NCBI GenBank assembly: GCA_019055375.1
Contig: JAHQIW010005250.1
Location: 558,001 to 622,000, forward strand
Length of the DNA: 64,000 nucleotides
Direction of reading: 5' to 3'
DNA from: Parelaphostrongylus tenuis
Lineage: Eukaryota; Nematoda; Chromadorea; Rhabditida; Metastrongylidae
Shown one piece after another: positions 25,101 through 34,863 of this stretch; the first letter of the stretch is position 1, and each line of letters opens with the position of its first letter. The position numbers and the translations under genes were made by a program. Below the pieces are notes generated by a model. It was not told the origin of the DNA. It did not search any database and was given only the letters and a program-made list of their open reading frames with translations.

Positions 25101-28100
25101 AGTTTAAATCTTCACAATTTCAATGATATATTTGATTTTCAAAAACGACTTTTCAACGCGCTGTAAGAGCCAAAAAAAGGCTAAGTTTCGTGCATTGCTA
25201 CATTGGCATCATACCATCACGCTTTGCCAGTGTCAAATATATGAATCCCAATCTTCTTTTGGTTGTTACACTACACTAAAAAATTTGTTTCAAAAGCAAA
25301 AACATCATTGAATTTGTCGAGATTTATTCTATCGATTAGATATTATAAATTTGTAGGAAAGACTTTGTTCAGCGAGCAGTATTGAGGAACATAATTTCAT
25401 TTGTACTGTTATAGCGCGATGACAACTCTTCTTTAAGAATAGAATACATTTTCGAATTTTTCAAGATTCAAACTGTCGGATGACTACTCAAACTTTGAAA
25501 ATAACCAAAAAGTACGTCTTTCTCGAAGGCGGTTGAAACTAAGGGCGGATAACGGATAAGTACTTATTTGCGTATGTAGATCCGTCATTATCGAAGAAAA
25601 GATTTGAGGGTCTTCAAGACCGTTCGATGAAACTAAAAAGGGCGAAAGCGCAGGCAAGGCGACAAAGTCGACTGTGGGCAGATGGTCTAAGCGATTCAAA
25701 AAAGGCAGCTTCGATTTTAAAGACAAGCCTCGTTTTGACCTGCCATCTGTTTTGATGAAAGTGATTTGAAAGTCGCTTGGAATGCTAAATCTTCATCGAG
25801 CACTTATGATTTGGCTGATGAGCTTGGTGTTTCGCAGCGGATTGTTTTCAATAAGTCACACCAATTTGACCTTGTCCACAAATAAGCTCGACAAGGTCCG
25901 CATGATCTCACAGAAGCTGCCGAAAGGGCCAAGATTTATCGGCAATTGCCCGAAAATCCATTGAATTACGATTTTGGCAGTGAACTGTGACATCGGACGA
26001 AATTGAAACAAGCGCTAGGTTCAAGAAGGTGCCAACAGTTCCTAAGCACGATCGATTTGGCAATAAATTTATTTATGCTCCGCGTGTGATGGAACAATGA
26101 CGGCCTTTTCAATTTGAATTGGCTCCATATGGTCACTTCATTAATGCCTAGCTCTATTGTACAGTTTGATCGCGTCTACGACAAGTTGGCAGAAAAGTAT
26201 TCATGATTGGTCCGACGAAAGCGCGCTTTGTTTCTATAGGACGATCCCATATATCATGCGACCAAGAAGACTAAAGACTGGTTTGAAGAGCTGGACCGCG
26301 TCGCAGTTCTTCCGCACCCCACCTACAATCTAGACGCTGCTCCATCCAAGTGTAGCCTGCTTCAATCATAGCAACACTTCTTGAATGGACGATCTGAATC
26401 ATTAAATGATAGTTAAAAAGCGTGTCAGAAGTGCTTTGGTTCTAAGGAGCCGAAATGGTACTCTGAGCAGTTCCAGAATCCTGCAGAACGATGGCAGGGA
26501 GTCGTGGACAATGGTGGTCTACACTTTTGAGAATGATAGTCAAAGTTGCTCTTGTTAATTTACTCATAAAAACGAAGTTTTCAAAAATTTCGAAGCACTT
26601 CTTGCTCAACCTTAGATATGAAAGCTATAGACGCCTAGATGTATACACCGAATAATGTCGCTTTCACTTTTACACCAATAATCTCGTTTATACAAAGTTA
26701 CATTAGTAAGGATGAAAGCTATTCAGTTTTGCACATCTCTGCCTGCTTTGAAATAAATTGCTTTCTAATTAAATTATATAACAATTTGACATGCGATTAG
26801 GGAGATGTAAAAACATCTTGCTTACAAAATCTTCAAATTTTCACCCCGAAAACATTAGCGATGCAAAAATCATCATCGGTTGTCAATCGAATCCTATGAG
26901 TCAAGGCAGATCTTTGTAAACTCTATTGCAGCCACTCATTGTGTGATAACTCCTGTCTATAGAAAAGTCGGTAAAAAAAACCTACATGAACGGAGTCCTC
27001 AACCAAATTTACTGCGTACAACGAGAATCCGGTGACCTCGTCTTGCTCTTGCATTCGAAATACATCAAAATAGTCAGTCAATTTCGCGACCAGCTTGGTG
27101 TCATTCGATGGCGCTAAAGAATCGTGATTTTAAGCTAGGCAGTGAGTTTTCTAGTCCAGTACTGTAGTCGTGACATTTTTATTTTGAACTGACATAGATC
27201 TTGTCGTAAAATGCATACTCCACCCACACGAATGGACCAAAGTGCAGCTTCGACAAATTTCTCCAGCTTTTCACTGTCGCTCAGTTCCTAAGACAGATGA
27301 TTATCGCGCCATACCTTGGATCGATAGTTATGGATCTGAGCCACGCATACATCTCGTCCATGTAAGATTCATGCGGCTGCTCTACATATTTAGTGTATTC
27401 ACAAACAACAAAACAATAAGTATAATAAGATTGCTTACTTTGCAATTTGAAATTGTTTAGATGTTTTTTTTTCTGCTTTAATTATGAAAGTTTTTGACAT
27501 TGTTGATACTCGTTATTATGATTCTTTCAGGCTCTGAAGAAGGCAAGACTGCCGAAACGTTAGCCACCGATACGAACTCTATCGCACTATTTTGTACAAA
27601 ATAAACGTGTATGAACAACCTCGTGTTCGCTCTACAAAGGAAAGCCGCAGATTTATTCAATGAATGGCGAGGATTATTGATAGTTGGTTTTGAGAGATGA
27701 TTATCTTTTGAAGGTGGGTCAGTTCACAAATGTTACTGGTGATTTTTCACTGCTACTATTTGATTCCATGAATCTTCCTGGTAAAGGGTTCTCTGCTTGG
27801 TTACTGTAAAGCACGTGGTGCGTCACTAGGCGGTAGATAGGAGGATCAAAAGCTAACCCGAAGTGCTCCTGTGAAACGCAGATGATTCAGGTGAAGAACT
27901 CCCTGCTTTAGAGGCGCCAATTCAAAATACTGCTTTTCCCTAAGTCAAGATCAGCACGATCCGACAATCAAACTGCTGGGAAGTCATAGAACTACATTAA
28001 TATTGAAAAAAATAAAGTCGTCGCTGTTGCATCAGGAAAGACTGCACACTATTCGTGATTGCAATTTTTCTACGTTAAAAGTTGAGCAAGCTTCACGTTG

Positions 28101-29720
28101 AGTGTAAAAAGTAAACACAATAAAAAAAACGAGCTTCAGTATTTTTTCTCTGCAAGGGCCTAGGCAACGTCGAAGACTACGAAACAGTGAGGCTATCAAA
28201 ATCTCTATTCCATACGGGGATGAACTCTTGAAAATTTGTCTACTTGCCCTATAACACACGTACATCTGCATGCGAATCCTCTAAGAACACCTATCAATGT
28301 ACATTGATGTACTAATTATGTACTATAGAAGATTTACAGAGCGCGTGTGGCGGAGTGGCTGGAGGTGCTCTACGTAACACGCGAGGTCAATGGTTCGATC
28401 TCGCGCTCATGGCTCACCAAACCATCCACCCCTCTAAGGTCGATGAATCGGTACCAGACTGGTTTCAGACTTGTCTGGGAGGATAAACAGCACTGACTCG
28501 GTACATCGTAATGCGATCGCGAATCATTGTAAAAGGCAGATACGCATTCAGTCACCTCAAACGACGTTAAAATTGAAGACGAATGCATGGCACATCTCTC
28601 AGGGATTGATCAACGCCCAGAGCTTTATCTTTTATGTCTTATTAAGGAAATTCAATCGAAATTGAAGCACTCTTAAATATATTGCAGAACATCTTAGTGA
28701 GATAAAAAAAATTATCACTTGTCAGACATATCAATCAACCTTTTCCAGTGACTGGTTGACAATAAGAACATCGAGATTTTTCGTTAGCTCCACATCCTGC
28801 ATAGTCTTGCTGATTGTTACGGTGGCGGAAGCACCAAACTGCTCGGTCAGACTGGAACAATACCGAATATTATGAGAATGGTCCTATTACGGGAATTCAA
28901 AAAGTCATAATTGAAAGACGTTAAGGAGGTTCAAAACATTTTAGTAGCGAATGAGTTTTTTCACTCATTACTACTTTTGCACCATCAGCTCATATGCTAA
29001 ACAGATCCTTAACAAATCATAAGCGTATTATGCCCAAGTGGGCTTGCTGAAGCACTTGCTGCTTTTTTAAGAGGATTTACTCGTATTGCGATGATATTCG
29101 TAGTCAAATTGACGTGGGGGCTCGTCAAATCTTAATTTGCCAAAGAGTAAAAAGGCAACGCTGAGCGACAGAAGAACAAGCAGCTGCTTAATGTATTTGT
29201 AAGGAGATGAGAGTCGCCGATTGTTCGAATGTGGCCGGCCACTAGCTTCCTCATTTTCATAGCCCACTTCTTTCAATACAATCGTTTAAATTTCTTTCCC
29301 GTCTAATATCATTCACATGTTCTAGATTACATCGAAAAATGGAAAAAAAAATACACCTTGTTAGCAAAGATTCTTCGATAGACGAAAATGTGAGTAAAGT
29401 TGATGTACGGAATGGCTATTTCTATCAAAATCTGATTTATCAATGTTGAAATTGGCGACTTTATAGGTCGAACATTCAAGTAAAATGCAAGTTTTTCAAG
29501 CATAACGTGCAGATCAAACTGCTAAAGGTGTATAAAAGTCGGAATTCGTTTTTTGGACACCTCTTCCTCAACGAAAAGTTTTTATTGTTTCGTTAATTTT
29601 TCAAAGATTTTACACGGTGTGGTGTATGTCGTCATTTGAAACTATTTGAACACGATAGGCTTCTTGGCCACGAAGGACGCGTCGAGTACACTCAACAAGC
29701 TGCTGTAGGGCGGCTGGCAT
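19111..29720 (-). CDS. pmt-2: Phosphoethanolamine N-methyltransferase PMT-2, twelve exons, one frameshift
   Basis: Exons: 29720-29614, 28851-28740, 27376-27194, 27113-26986, 23264-23173, 23112-23030, 21230-21118, 21011-20917, 20853-20736, 19810-19679, 19615-19500, 19237-19111 (stop TAG). Phases match at every junction except inside exon 3. The N-terminal half is the vestigial methyltransferase fold expected of PMT-2 (for example [20 protein letters not shown]). The C-terminal half is catalytic: [40 protein letters not shown]-binding [61 protein letters not shown], and the tail SGWNAKL...[11 protein letters not shown]. In nematodes PMT-2 carries out the last methylations of phosphoethanolamine to phosphocholine in the cytosol. 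About 465 residues are encoded, near the family length. The start (AAAGATGCC) follows a CTTCAG acceptor by 13 nt, which would suit trans-splicing. The exon 8 donor (AT|GTCATT) is weak. The frameshift leaves open whether this copy is functional. Confidence 0.93.
24250..24850 (+). repeat. Palindromic MITE-like element, family P, complete copy
   Basis: Arms of about 225 bp (24250-24473 and 24596-24824) are inverted copies with only scattered differences. They include TTATTATTTGAGCCAACTTG, GCCCGATACACGTGTTTCG, CCTTACAGACTCGTCAG and TCTCTCGGGAGC. The loop carries TTTATTTCAAGTGC and CGCTCAAATTGCAATA, repeated after the right arm. It lies in pmt-2 intron 4. Confidence 0.8.
24880..25340 (+). repeat. 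Dispersed repeat, family R
   Basis: GCTGTAACAGCAAGAATAAA, TCTCATTTGAGCATTCCTCA, TTGAACAAAGATTTTTAC and CGCGCTGTAAGAGCCAAAAA recur at 51560-52050 and 55490-55680. Confidence 0.55.
25600..26545 (+). mobile_element. Mariner element, degenerate, inside pmt-2 intron 4
   Basis: In order: [77 protein letters not shown], a YNLDAAPSK version of YSPDLAPSD, HFLNGRS, and [11 protein letters not shown]. The third catalytic aspartate (PSD) is changed to K, and several stops are present. Clearly dead. Confidence 0.85.
27284..27294 (-). other. Single-base frameshift in pmt-2 exon 3
   Basis: Reading from the upstream exon gives ...[13 protein letters not shown] and then TGA. The downstream phase gives [18 protein letters not shown]. 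Exon 3 is 183 nt, but its incoming phase 0 and outgoing phase 1 require one more base. A 27-nt GT..AG intron here would not restore the frame. The rest of the gene is intact, so this is either one missing base in the sequence or an early inactivating change. Confidence 0.75.
27530..27640 (+). repeat. Short repeat with GGCAAGACTGCCGAAACG motif
   Basis: Second copy of the repeat at the left edge, followed by GTATGAACAACCTCGTGTTC. Such a motif is common near the 3' ends of Penelope-type elements. That link is an inference. Confidence 0.4.
28341..28640 (+). mobile_element. tRNA-Ser-like SINE, family 1, best copy
   Basis: The head GCGCGTGTGGCGGAGTGGCT has a clear A box, and GGTTCGATCTC a clear B box. 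Then comes a non-tRNA body (CAGACTTGTCTGGGAGGATA) and a tail (GACGAATGCATGGCACATC, TCTCAGGGATTGATCAACGC). It is inserted in pmt-2 intron 2. Confidence 0.7.
29081..29276 (-). CDS. Unidentified exon-like ORF with one transmembrane segment, inside a pmt-2 intron
   Basis: An ATG-initiated stretch of 65 residues with a polar N-terminus ([14 protein letters not shown]), one hydrophobic helix ([16 protein letters not shown]) and a following acidic/aromatic stretch, ending at a possible donor (ACGA|GTAAAT). It resembles the first exon of a type II membrane protein. It lies in the intron between pmt-2 exons 1 and 2, on the same strand, and its phase does not join exon 2. I do not recognise the protein. 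It could be a nested gene, a relic or chance. Confidence 0.3.
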
Positions 29721-29739
29721 CTTTGTTGGCCACCTGAAG

Positions 29740-32284
29740 TATACAATTAAGCAAGTAAACCACACTGAACTGGACTTTTTTTTAGCGACAAAGTGATATT
29801 ATAACATCTTGACGAGGGTTCAGTGGCTCATTTCACTGCTGCTCTTTATTTTCATGACCGAAATATTCATGATAATTGGCTTAGTGAATTGAAATCCTTG
29901 GAGTCGGTGACAGATCCGAATAGTCTTTAGCTCGACCTTGCATGTGCGACCTCCCGTTATGATCAGCAGATCTAAAACATGAGTGGTTAATGCTTCATAC
30001 TCTGTATACAATCATAACATCACCACGACAATAACGATATGACGATACCAAAAAATGAGTAGAAGCCATGAGACGGCAGTAGAGTTAATAGGTGAAGGTA
30101 AAATGGTGTGCAAGAAGGCACGCTACGACGAGAAGGTGGTTTTTACAGAGGTTGTTGGAGCAAAACAACGTGCATTTATTTGTTTATACGAGCTGTCATC
30201 ACAGTTTCTTATTGTGCGGGTCCCAGTATATCTAGATTAAATTTGTTTTTTGTCTTCTTCTTGAACGACGTAGGATACTGGTCAAGCATGTCTCCTTGCA
30301 ATCTCGAGGATAGCCTAGCTGCGGCGTTCCATAGGGCGCTCTTGTTGACTGCCGAAGTGTTGGGGGGGGGGTGGGGGTTGGAACTCGGCTCCATGTGCGC
30401 TGGGACGAGCATCCCAACCGCTCGGCCACGGAGCCCCCAGAATGCCGTATAAGTATTACATATAGTATATCAGCAACGATACGAAAAAACTGAAGCAGTT
30501 GCTACGGAGAAGATGGATCCTCGAGGCAGTTCTTTGCAGCTACTAAGAACAAAGAACAGAATGTTCGATTTTTCTGACTTCAACAAGAAGCAGAAGTTCA
30601 AACTATGGTTCATAAAACTTTTTCGCACTAATAACAAGAGAGAAATGCAATGTGATGACACCAAAACAACACAAGGTGTATATAGTGACAATATGATAGG
30701 GTTGACATTTTAGAGGTACATGTGTTGGCATTACGATAAGGTTAATAAGTAAAGAGCAGATGGAATCTTACAGTAGCTTCAAATGAAAACGATGATGCAA
30801 TGAGGCTAATGCACGAGCTTCTTCAGGACGGCGTGTTCCTTTTTAGAAGCACATGTGGGTGCTTGTTTCATACGGAGTGCATGTCTTTTATAAGCGCGTG
30901 ACATTCAGCATTTTTTCCGCGTACACAGATTTTCCCACTAGACTCTCAGTAGCCATTTGAAAGCTCGTAAACACAAATATTACACCGGTGCTTGTACTTG
31001 GAAAGGCATTCTCAGTGTGCCGTATCACTGTAGCACTTTGCTGCTGAGGAATATTGCTTCTGAAGAGAGTGAAGTTGGTGTGAATTGGCATAGGAAGATG
31101 AAATATCCAGATACCTAACGCAGAGATACTTCTTTCGTTCTTGTATCGATTGATAGTGATATGCCTACACTACTGGGAAGCCTACTTGTTCCTTTTCTCC
31201 TTCTTACAATCACTCACGAACACTATAGCCCGGGTTCCTGTGAGATCAATAAGAGAAATTTCACAACCAGCATTTTACGGCATTCAGAAAAAAAGACGGA
31301 ATCCACGAACAACAGCCTACACAACACCTAATATTCGAAAACCTTTGTGAGAATGATTGTGAGGGATCGAACCGCTGCTGAATGTGTTGGAGTCCGCATA
31401 ATTAAAAATGATGACGAGTAAATCATGTGACTATGACGTAAGTACCGCTATTTTGCTTGTTCAAAATTAATAGCTTCATCAAATGTTGAGAAAATTATGG
31501 CTGCGTTGTGTATGAGGCTTTATTTCACTTTCAAGAGATTGCTATAATTCAGAACATGAGAGCATGAGCGGCTAGGGTTATGTTGATTTCGTGGAAGCTG
31601 GAGAGACGCTAAATTCTATGAATGAAGTAAATGAACGATACCGTTAGAAATCCTTTTCTGTGGTTTCACGAACCATTCATCCCGATTTCGATGTCTATAA
31701 CAATCGCACTCCATCGACAACGGTGTGGAAGCACCCGCGGAAGAAAATGGCTTTTTTCATAGTGGGTTGAATGAGTTTATGTGCGGAATGATACGTAAGA
31801 GTAGAATCAAGTAACGATCAACAGTGATCACAGAGGGTACAGCTAACAACTGGCATTGTCTATACGAACTAAAACATAGAGCAGTCTGGAAGGCTCATTG
31901 GAAAGTGCTCAACTTTGACACGTCCTTAAAAAAGCTGGATTTTGCCATAGTTTCTCAGTCTGTCTGCAAGCACTCGTTGATGATTGCTTCCCTTGCATTA
32001 CTCGAACACATCATATGGCAAAGATATCTCTATAAACAACTTTTTTCTAATCGTGTTGTCATTTCCTTGAAGCTCCCGATCACGATAACAGACAAAAACT
32101 CCGCGCAAATGAAGAAGACGACGAAAATAAAGACTGTTTACCACAAGCGAAGTTCTTATAAAATTGCAAACAATTGCAAGATTGTGAAAGTTGTGAAGAA
32201 AAAATTATGCAGTTTACACTTGAATAATTAACCCAAAGAATGCGGTAATACATAAAACATAACTATTCCGGAATGTTTTATAAA
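29740..32284. other. Upstream of pmt-2, mostly unassigned
   Basis: Contains the SINE at 30238-30439. Plus-strand frame 31824-32231 and minus-strand frame 30888-31091 are open but unrecognised. Confidence 0.4.
30238..30439 (-). mobile_element. tRNA-Ser/Leu-like SINE, family 2
   Basis: The minus strand begins GGGGGCTCCGTGGCCGAGCG and GTTGGGATGCTCGTC with a tRNA A box, then GGAGCCGAGTTCC (B-box remnant), a poly-C tract, and the family body GGAACGCCGCAGCTAGGCTA...TTCAAGAAGAAGACAAAAA. It lies upstream of pmt-2. Confidence 0.72.
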
Positions 32285-32565
32285 ATTATACATTTATTTC
32301 GAGTGTTATATTAAACCCAGCTCAAATTTCAATATTTTTCATAATTGTTATTTGAGATAACATGTCATGTGGTCTGGTAATGGGCTCTTGTAGAGTCCGA
32401 TACATGTGTTTCGGCCTAGAGTCTCGTCAATCGGGCAGAACCATTCGTCTTTTAGCCTTTTTAGCACGTGTAAGGTCGAAACGTGTATCGGGCTGTACAA
32501 GAGCCCATTAGCAGACCACATGACATGTTGGCTCAATTAATAATTATGAGATATATTCTGCAATG
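32285..32565 (+). repeat. Palindromic element, family P, internally deleted copy
   Basis: Short version with arms TGTCATGTGGTCTGGTAATG...TACATGTGTTTCGGCC and the inverted GGTCGAAACGTGTATCGGGC...CAGACCACATGACATG. The centre of the full copy is missing. Confidence 0.75.
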
Positions 32566-32595
32566 GTTGCTATAGGATACGATATAGCAGAAAGC

Positions 32596-33059
32596 GTGTC
32601 GACGAGGTGGTTGCTCAGCGGTTAAGGAAGATGGCGATGGTAGAGGGTCACGCCCACAATGCCACTTCATTCCTCTTTTCGATCTCATTGCTTGCTTCGT
32701 TTTCTCTATCTGTTTCTGCTCATCTGTCGATAAGTTAACTAGGTGTCAAGACATCAGCTATCAGTTACCACTTCCTATCATGTATCTCGAATCAATCACT
32801 CATTTTTCGACGTCGTCACTCACTTGACCTTGGCATCAATTTTGTCGTTCTCTTTTATCATTAAGTTCGTATAGCTGATGCTCATGATGACTGTTGTACA
32901 TAAGTGTTTATATATTTTGATTCATTTAGGTCGTTCGTTACAAGGATAAATCCTGTCCCAAAATTCCGCGTGGTGGGACAAATCAAGACGAGTCAAAGAG
33001 CAGTACTCTATCGCAAAGTATACAAGCAACGACTCAACTACCATTGAAACTGAAATAGT
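32596..33059 (+). repeat. Direct duplication, copy 1
   Basis: About 460 bp aligned by eye with 34013-34461. Both contain GGTTGCTCAGCGGT, CACTTCATTCCTCTTTTCGA, CATCAGCTATCAGTTAC, TCACTCATTTTTCGACGTCG and the left arm of the tRNA-Gly inverted repeat. The similarity stops at the base where the tRNA begins. Confidence 0.85.
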
Positions 33060-33272
33060 GGTGCATTGTTGGTTCAGTAGTAGAATGCTCGCCTGCCACG
33101 CGGGCGACCTGGGTTCGATTCCCGGCCAATGCAAAACTATTTCAGGTTTAGCGATAGTTGAATCGTTACTTGCATACTTTGCGATAGAGTACTGATCTTT
33201 GACTTTTCTTGATTTGTCCCGCCACGCGAATTTTCGGGATAGGATTTATCCTTAGAACAACCTAAATATATT
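32923..33272 (+). repeat. Long inverted repeat with tRNA-Gly at its centre
   Basis: Arms 32923-33060 and 33134-33272 are inverted copies, mostly identical by eye. Shared blocks include AAGGATAAATCCT, GGGACAAATCAAGA, CAGTACTCTATCGCAAAGTA and TGAAATAGT. The tRNA fills the whole loop. A DNA transposon (MITE-like) that captured a tRNA, or a retroposed tRNA dimer, could give this layout. Confidence 0.8.
33063..33133 (+). tRNA. tRNA-Gly (anticodon GCC) or recent tRNA pseudogene
   Basis: The sequence folds as a 71-nt tRNA-Gly: acceptor GCATTGT/CCAATGC, D arm GGTTCAGTAGTAGAATG, anticodon stem and loop CTCGC-CTGCCAC-GCGGG with anticodon GCC, and T arm CTGGG-TTCGATT-CCCGG. The acceptor pair T5-A68 replaces the C-G usual in nematode tRNA-Gly, a compensated change, but the seventh pair (T-C) is mismatched. 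The A and B boxes look intact. It lies exactly at the centre of a long inverted repeat. Confidence 0.75.
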
Positions 33273-33315
33273 AACTTATATACACACATATGTACAACAA
33301 CAATCATGAGCATCA

Positions 33316-33732
33316 GTCTAAATTTTTTTTATTTTGACTGCCACTTGCAGTGGTATGATGTTATAGTATACCCAATATGTGAAGTGCTCTGCAAAAACGT
33401 TTGCGTCAGCCGGGATTCGAACTCAGATCTCACTCTTCCCAGATCTCTTCTTTCCTCCACACATTGGGTATACTATAACATCATACCACTGCAAGTGGCA
33501 GTCAAAATAAAAAGAATTTAGACTGATTATCGATATCCAATGTCTGTCAACTCAAGTGGGTTCACTGCCGATAGCGGCTGTCCCGTCAGACCGTCGACGG
33601 TTGGCTGTTGGCAGACAACGCGTTATAGCGTAAATATGAGTGCTCTGCAAAACGAGCGTCGGTAGTGTAACGGAAGGAATGAGATCTGGGTTCGAATCCC
33701 GGCTGACGCAAACGTTTTTTGCACAGCACTCC
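33316..33732 (+). mobile_element. Inverted-dimer tRNA-like retroposon, copy 1
   Basis: Flanked by identical 16-bp direct repeats ACAATCATGAGCATCA at 33300-33315 and 33733-33748. Inside, a 62-bp palindrome pair (33314-33375 and 33462-33523) surrounds an antisense tRNA T arm (CAGCCGGGATTCGAA). A sense tRNA-like end follows at 33655-33710 (GGTAGTGTAACGG A box, GGGTTCGAATCCC B box, CTGACGC acceptor). One 3' end is A-rich. It carries no protein-coding potential. Same family as 42758-43121. Confidence 0.8.
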
Positions 33733-34012
33733 ACAATCATGAGCATCAACAATACGAACTCCATACAAAAGAACGATAAAGTTGATGCCATAGCAGTTGT
33801 TCCACCAAACAACTGCTATTTCCTTTGCGTCGCACATGTACATACCGAAGATGATACAACACTTTGTAGAGGATAAAAAAGTAAGATAGATTTATCGAAT
33901 AAGTATAATATTGTATCCTGTGGACACTGCCTCAAGTATTCGGAAGGTAACGTGATTAGCGTGTTTATCGGCCCGAGATCGCGATGTACCCTGGACATTG
34001 CCGATGGCGGAC

Positions 34013-34461
34013 ACCTGTCGACAAGCTGGTTGCTCAGCGGTCAAGAAAGATGGCGATAGTGGAGGGTTACGCCCACAGTGGCACTTCATTCCTCTTTTCG
34101 ATCTCATTGCTTGCTCGTTTCCTCTATCTTTTTCTACTCATCCGTCGATATTTTTAAATAGGTGTCAAGACATCAGCTATCAGTTACACCTTCCTATCTA
34201 TGTATCTTGAATCAATCACTCATTTTTCGACGTCGTCACTCACTTGTCCTTAGCATCAACTTCATCGTTCTCTCGTATGATGAAGTTCGTATCGTCAATA
34301 CTACATATGTGTGTATATTTTGATATATTTAGGTTGTTCCTTATAAGGATAAATCCTAACTCAAAATTCCGCGTGGCAGGACAAATCAAGACGATTCAAA
34401 GAGCAGTACTCTATCGCAAAGTATTTAAGCAACGACTCAACCATCACTGATACTGATATAA
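34013..34461 (+). repeat. Direct duplication, copy 2, with a solo inverted-repeat arm
   Basis: Second copy of 32596-33059. It carries only the left arm (34330-34461) and neither tRNA nor right arm. Confidence 0.85.
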
Positions 34462-34749
34462 AGCGCATGTCAAAATTTAATCTATTCAACTTCTCAATAA
34501 CTATTAGGACAAGGATACGGTCACATGTGGAGATTATTGTGTGAAAATGGAATTTAGCAAATGGAGTGCGATGGAAGCAAAAGAAGGTGAAGACGCAAAA
34601 CCGTGATAGCTGTGATTGGATTTGAGTAGTCGGAATGGCTGACCACTGCTTCCGTTTGTTTTAGATTGGGTAACTCCTTTGTCGTTAATATATTGCACGA
34701 AGGCAGATGTTGACGTACAAGGAAATTACGAAGCTCTGCCAATGTTCAG

Positions 34750-34863
34750 CGCAAAGCATAAAAGAACGATTTACTCGGAGTTGATCACTCCCTGAGAGAT
34801 GCCCTCATGCATTCGTCGTCGTCTAATATCTTTTGATGTGATTAATGCATATTTGGTCTTTTC
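34750..34863 (-). mobile_element. SINE family 1, tail fragment
   Basis: The minus strand repeats the tail of the SINE at 28341 (GACGAATGCATGAGGGCATC, TCTCAGGGAGTGATCAACTC). It stops exactly where the Penelope fragment starts at 34864. Confidence 0.6.
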
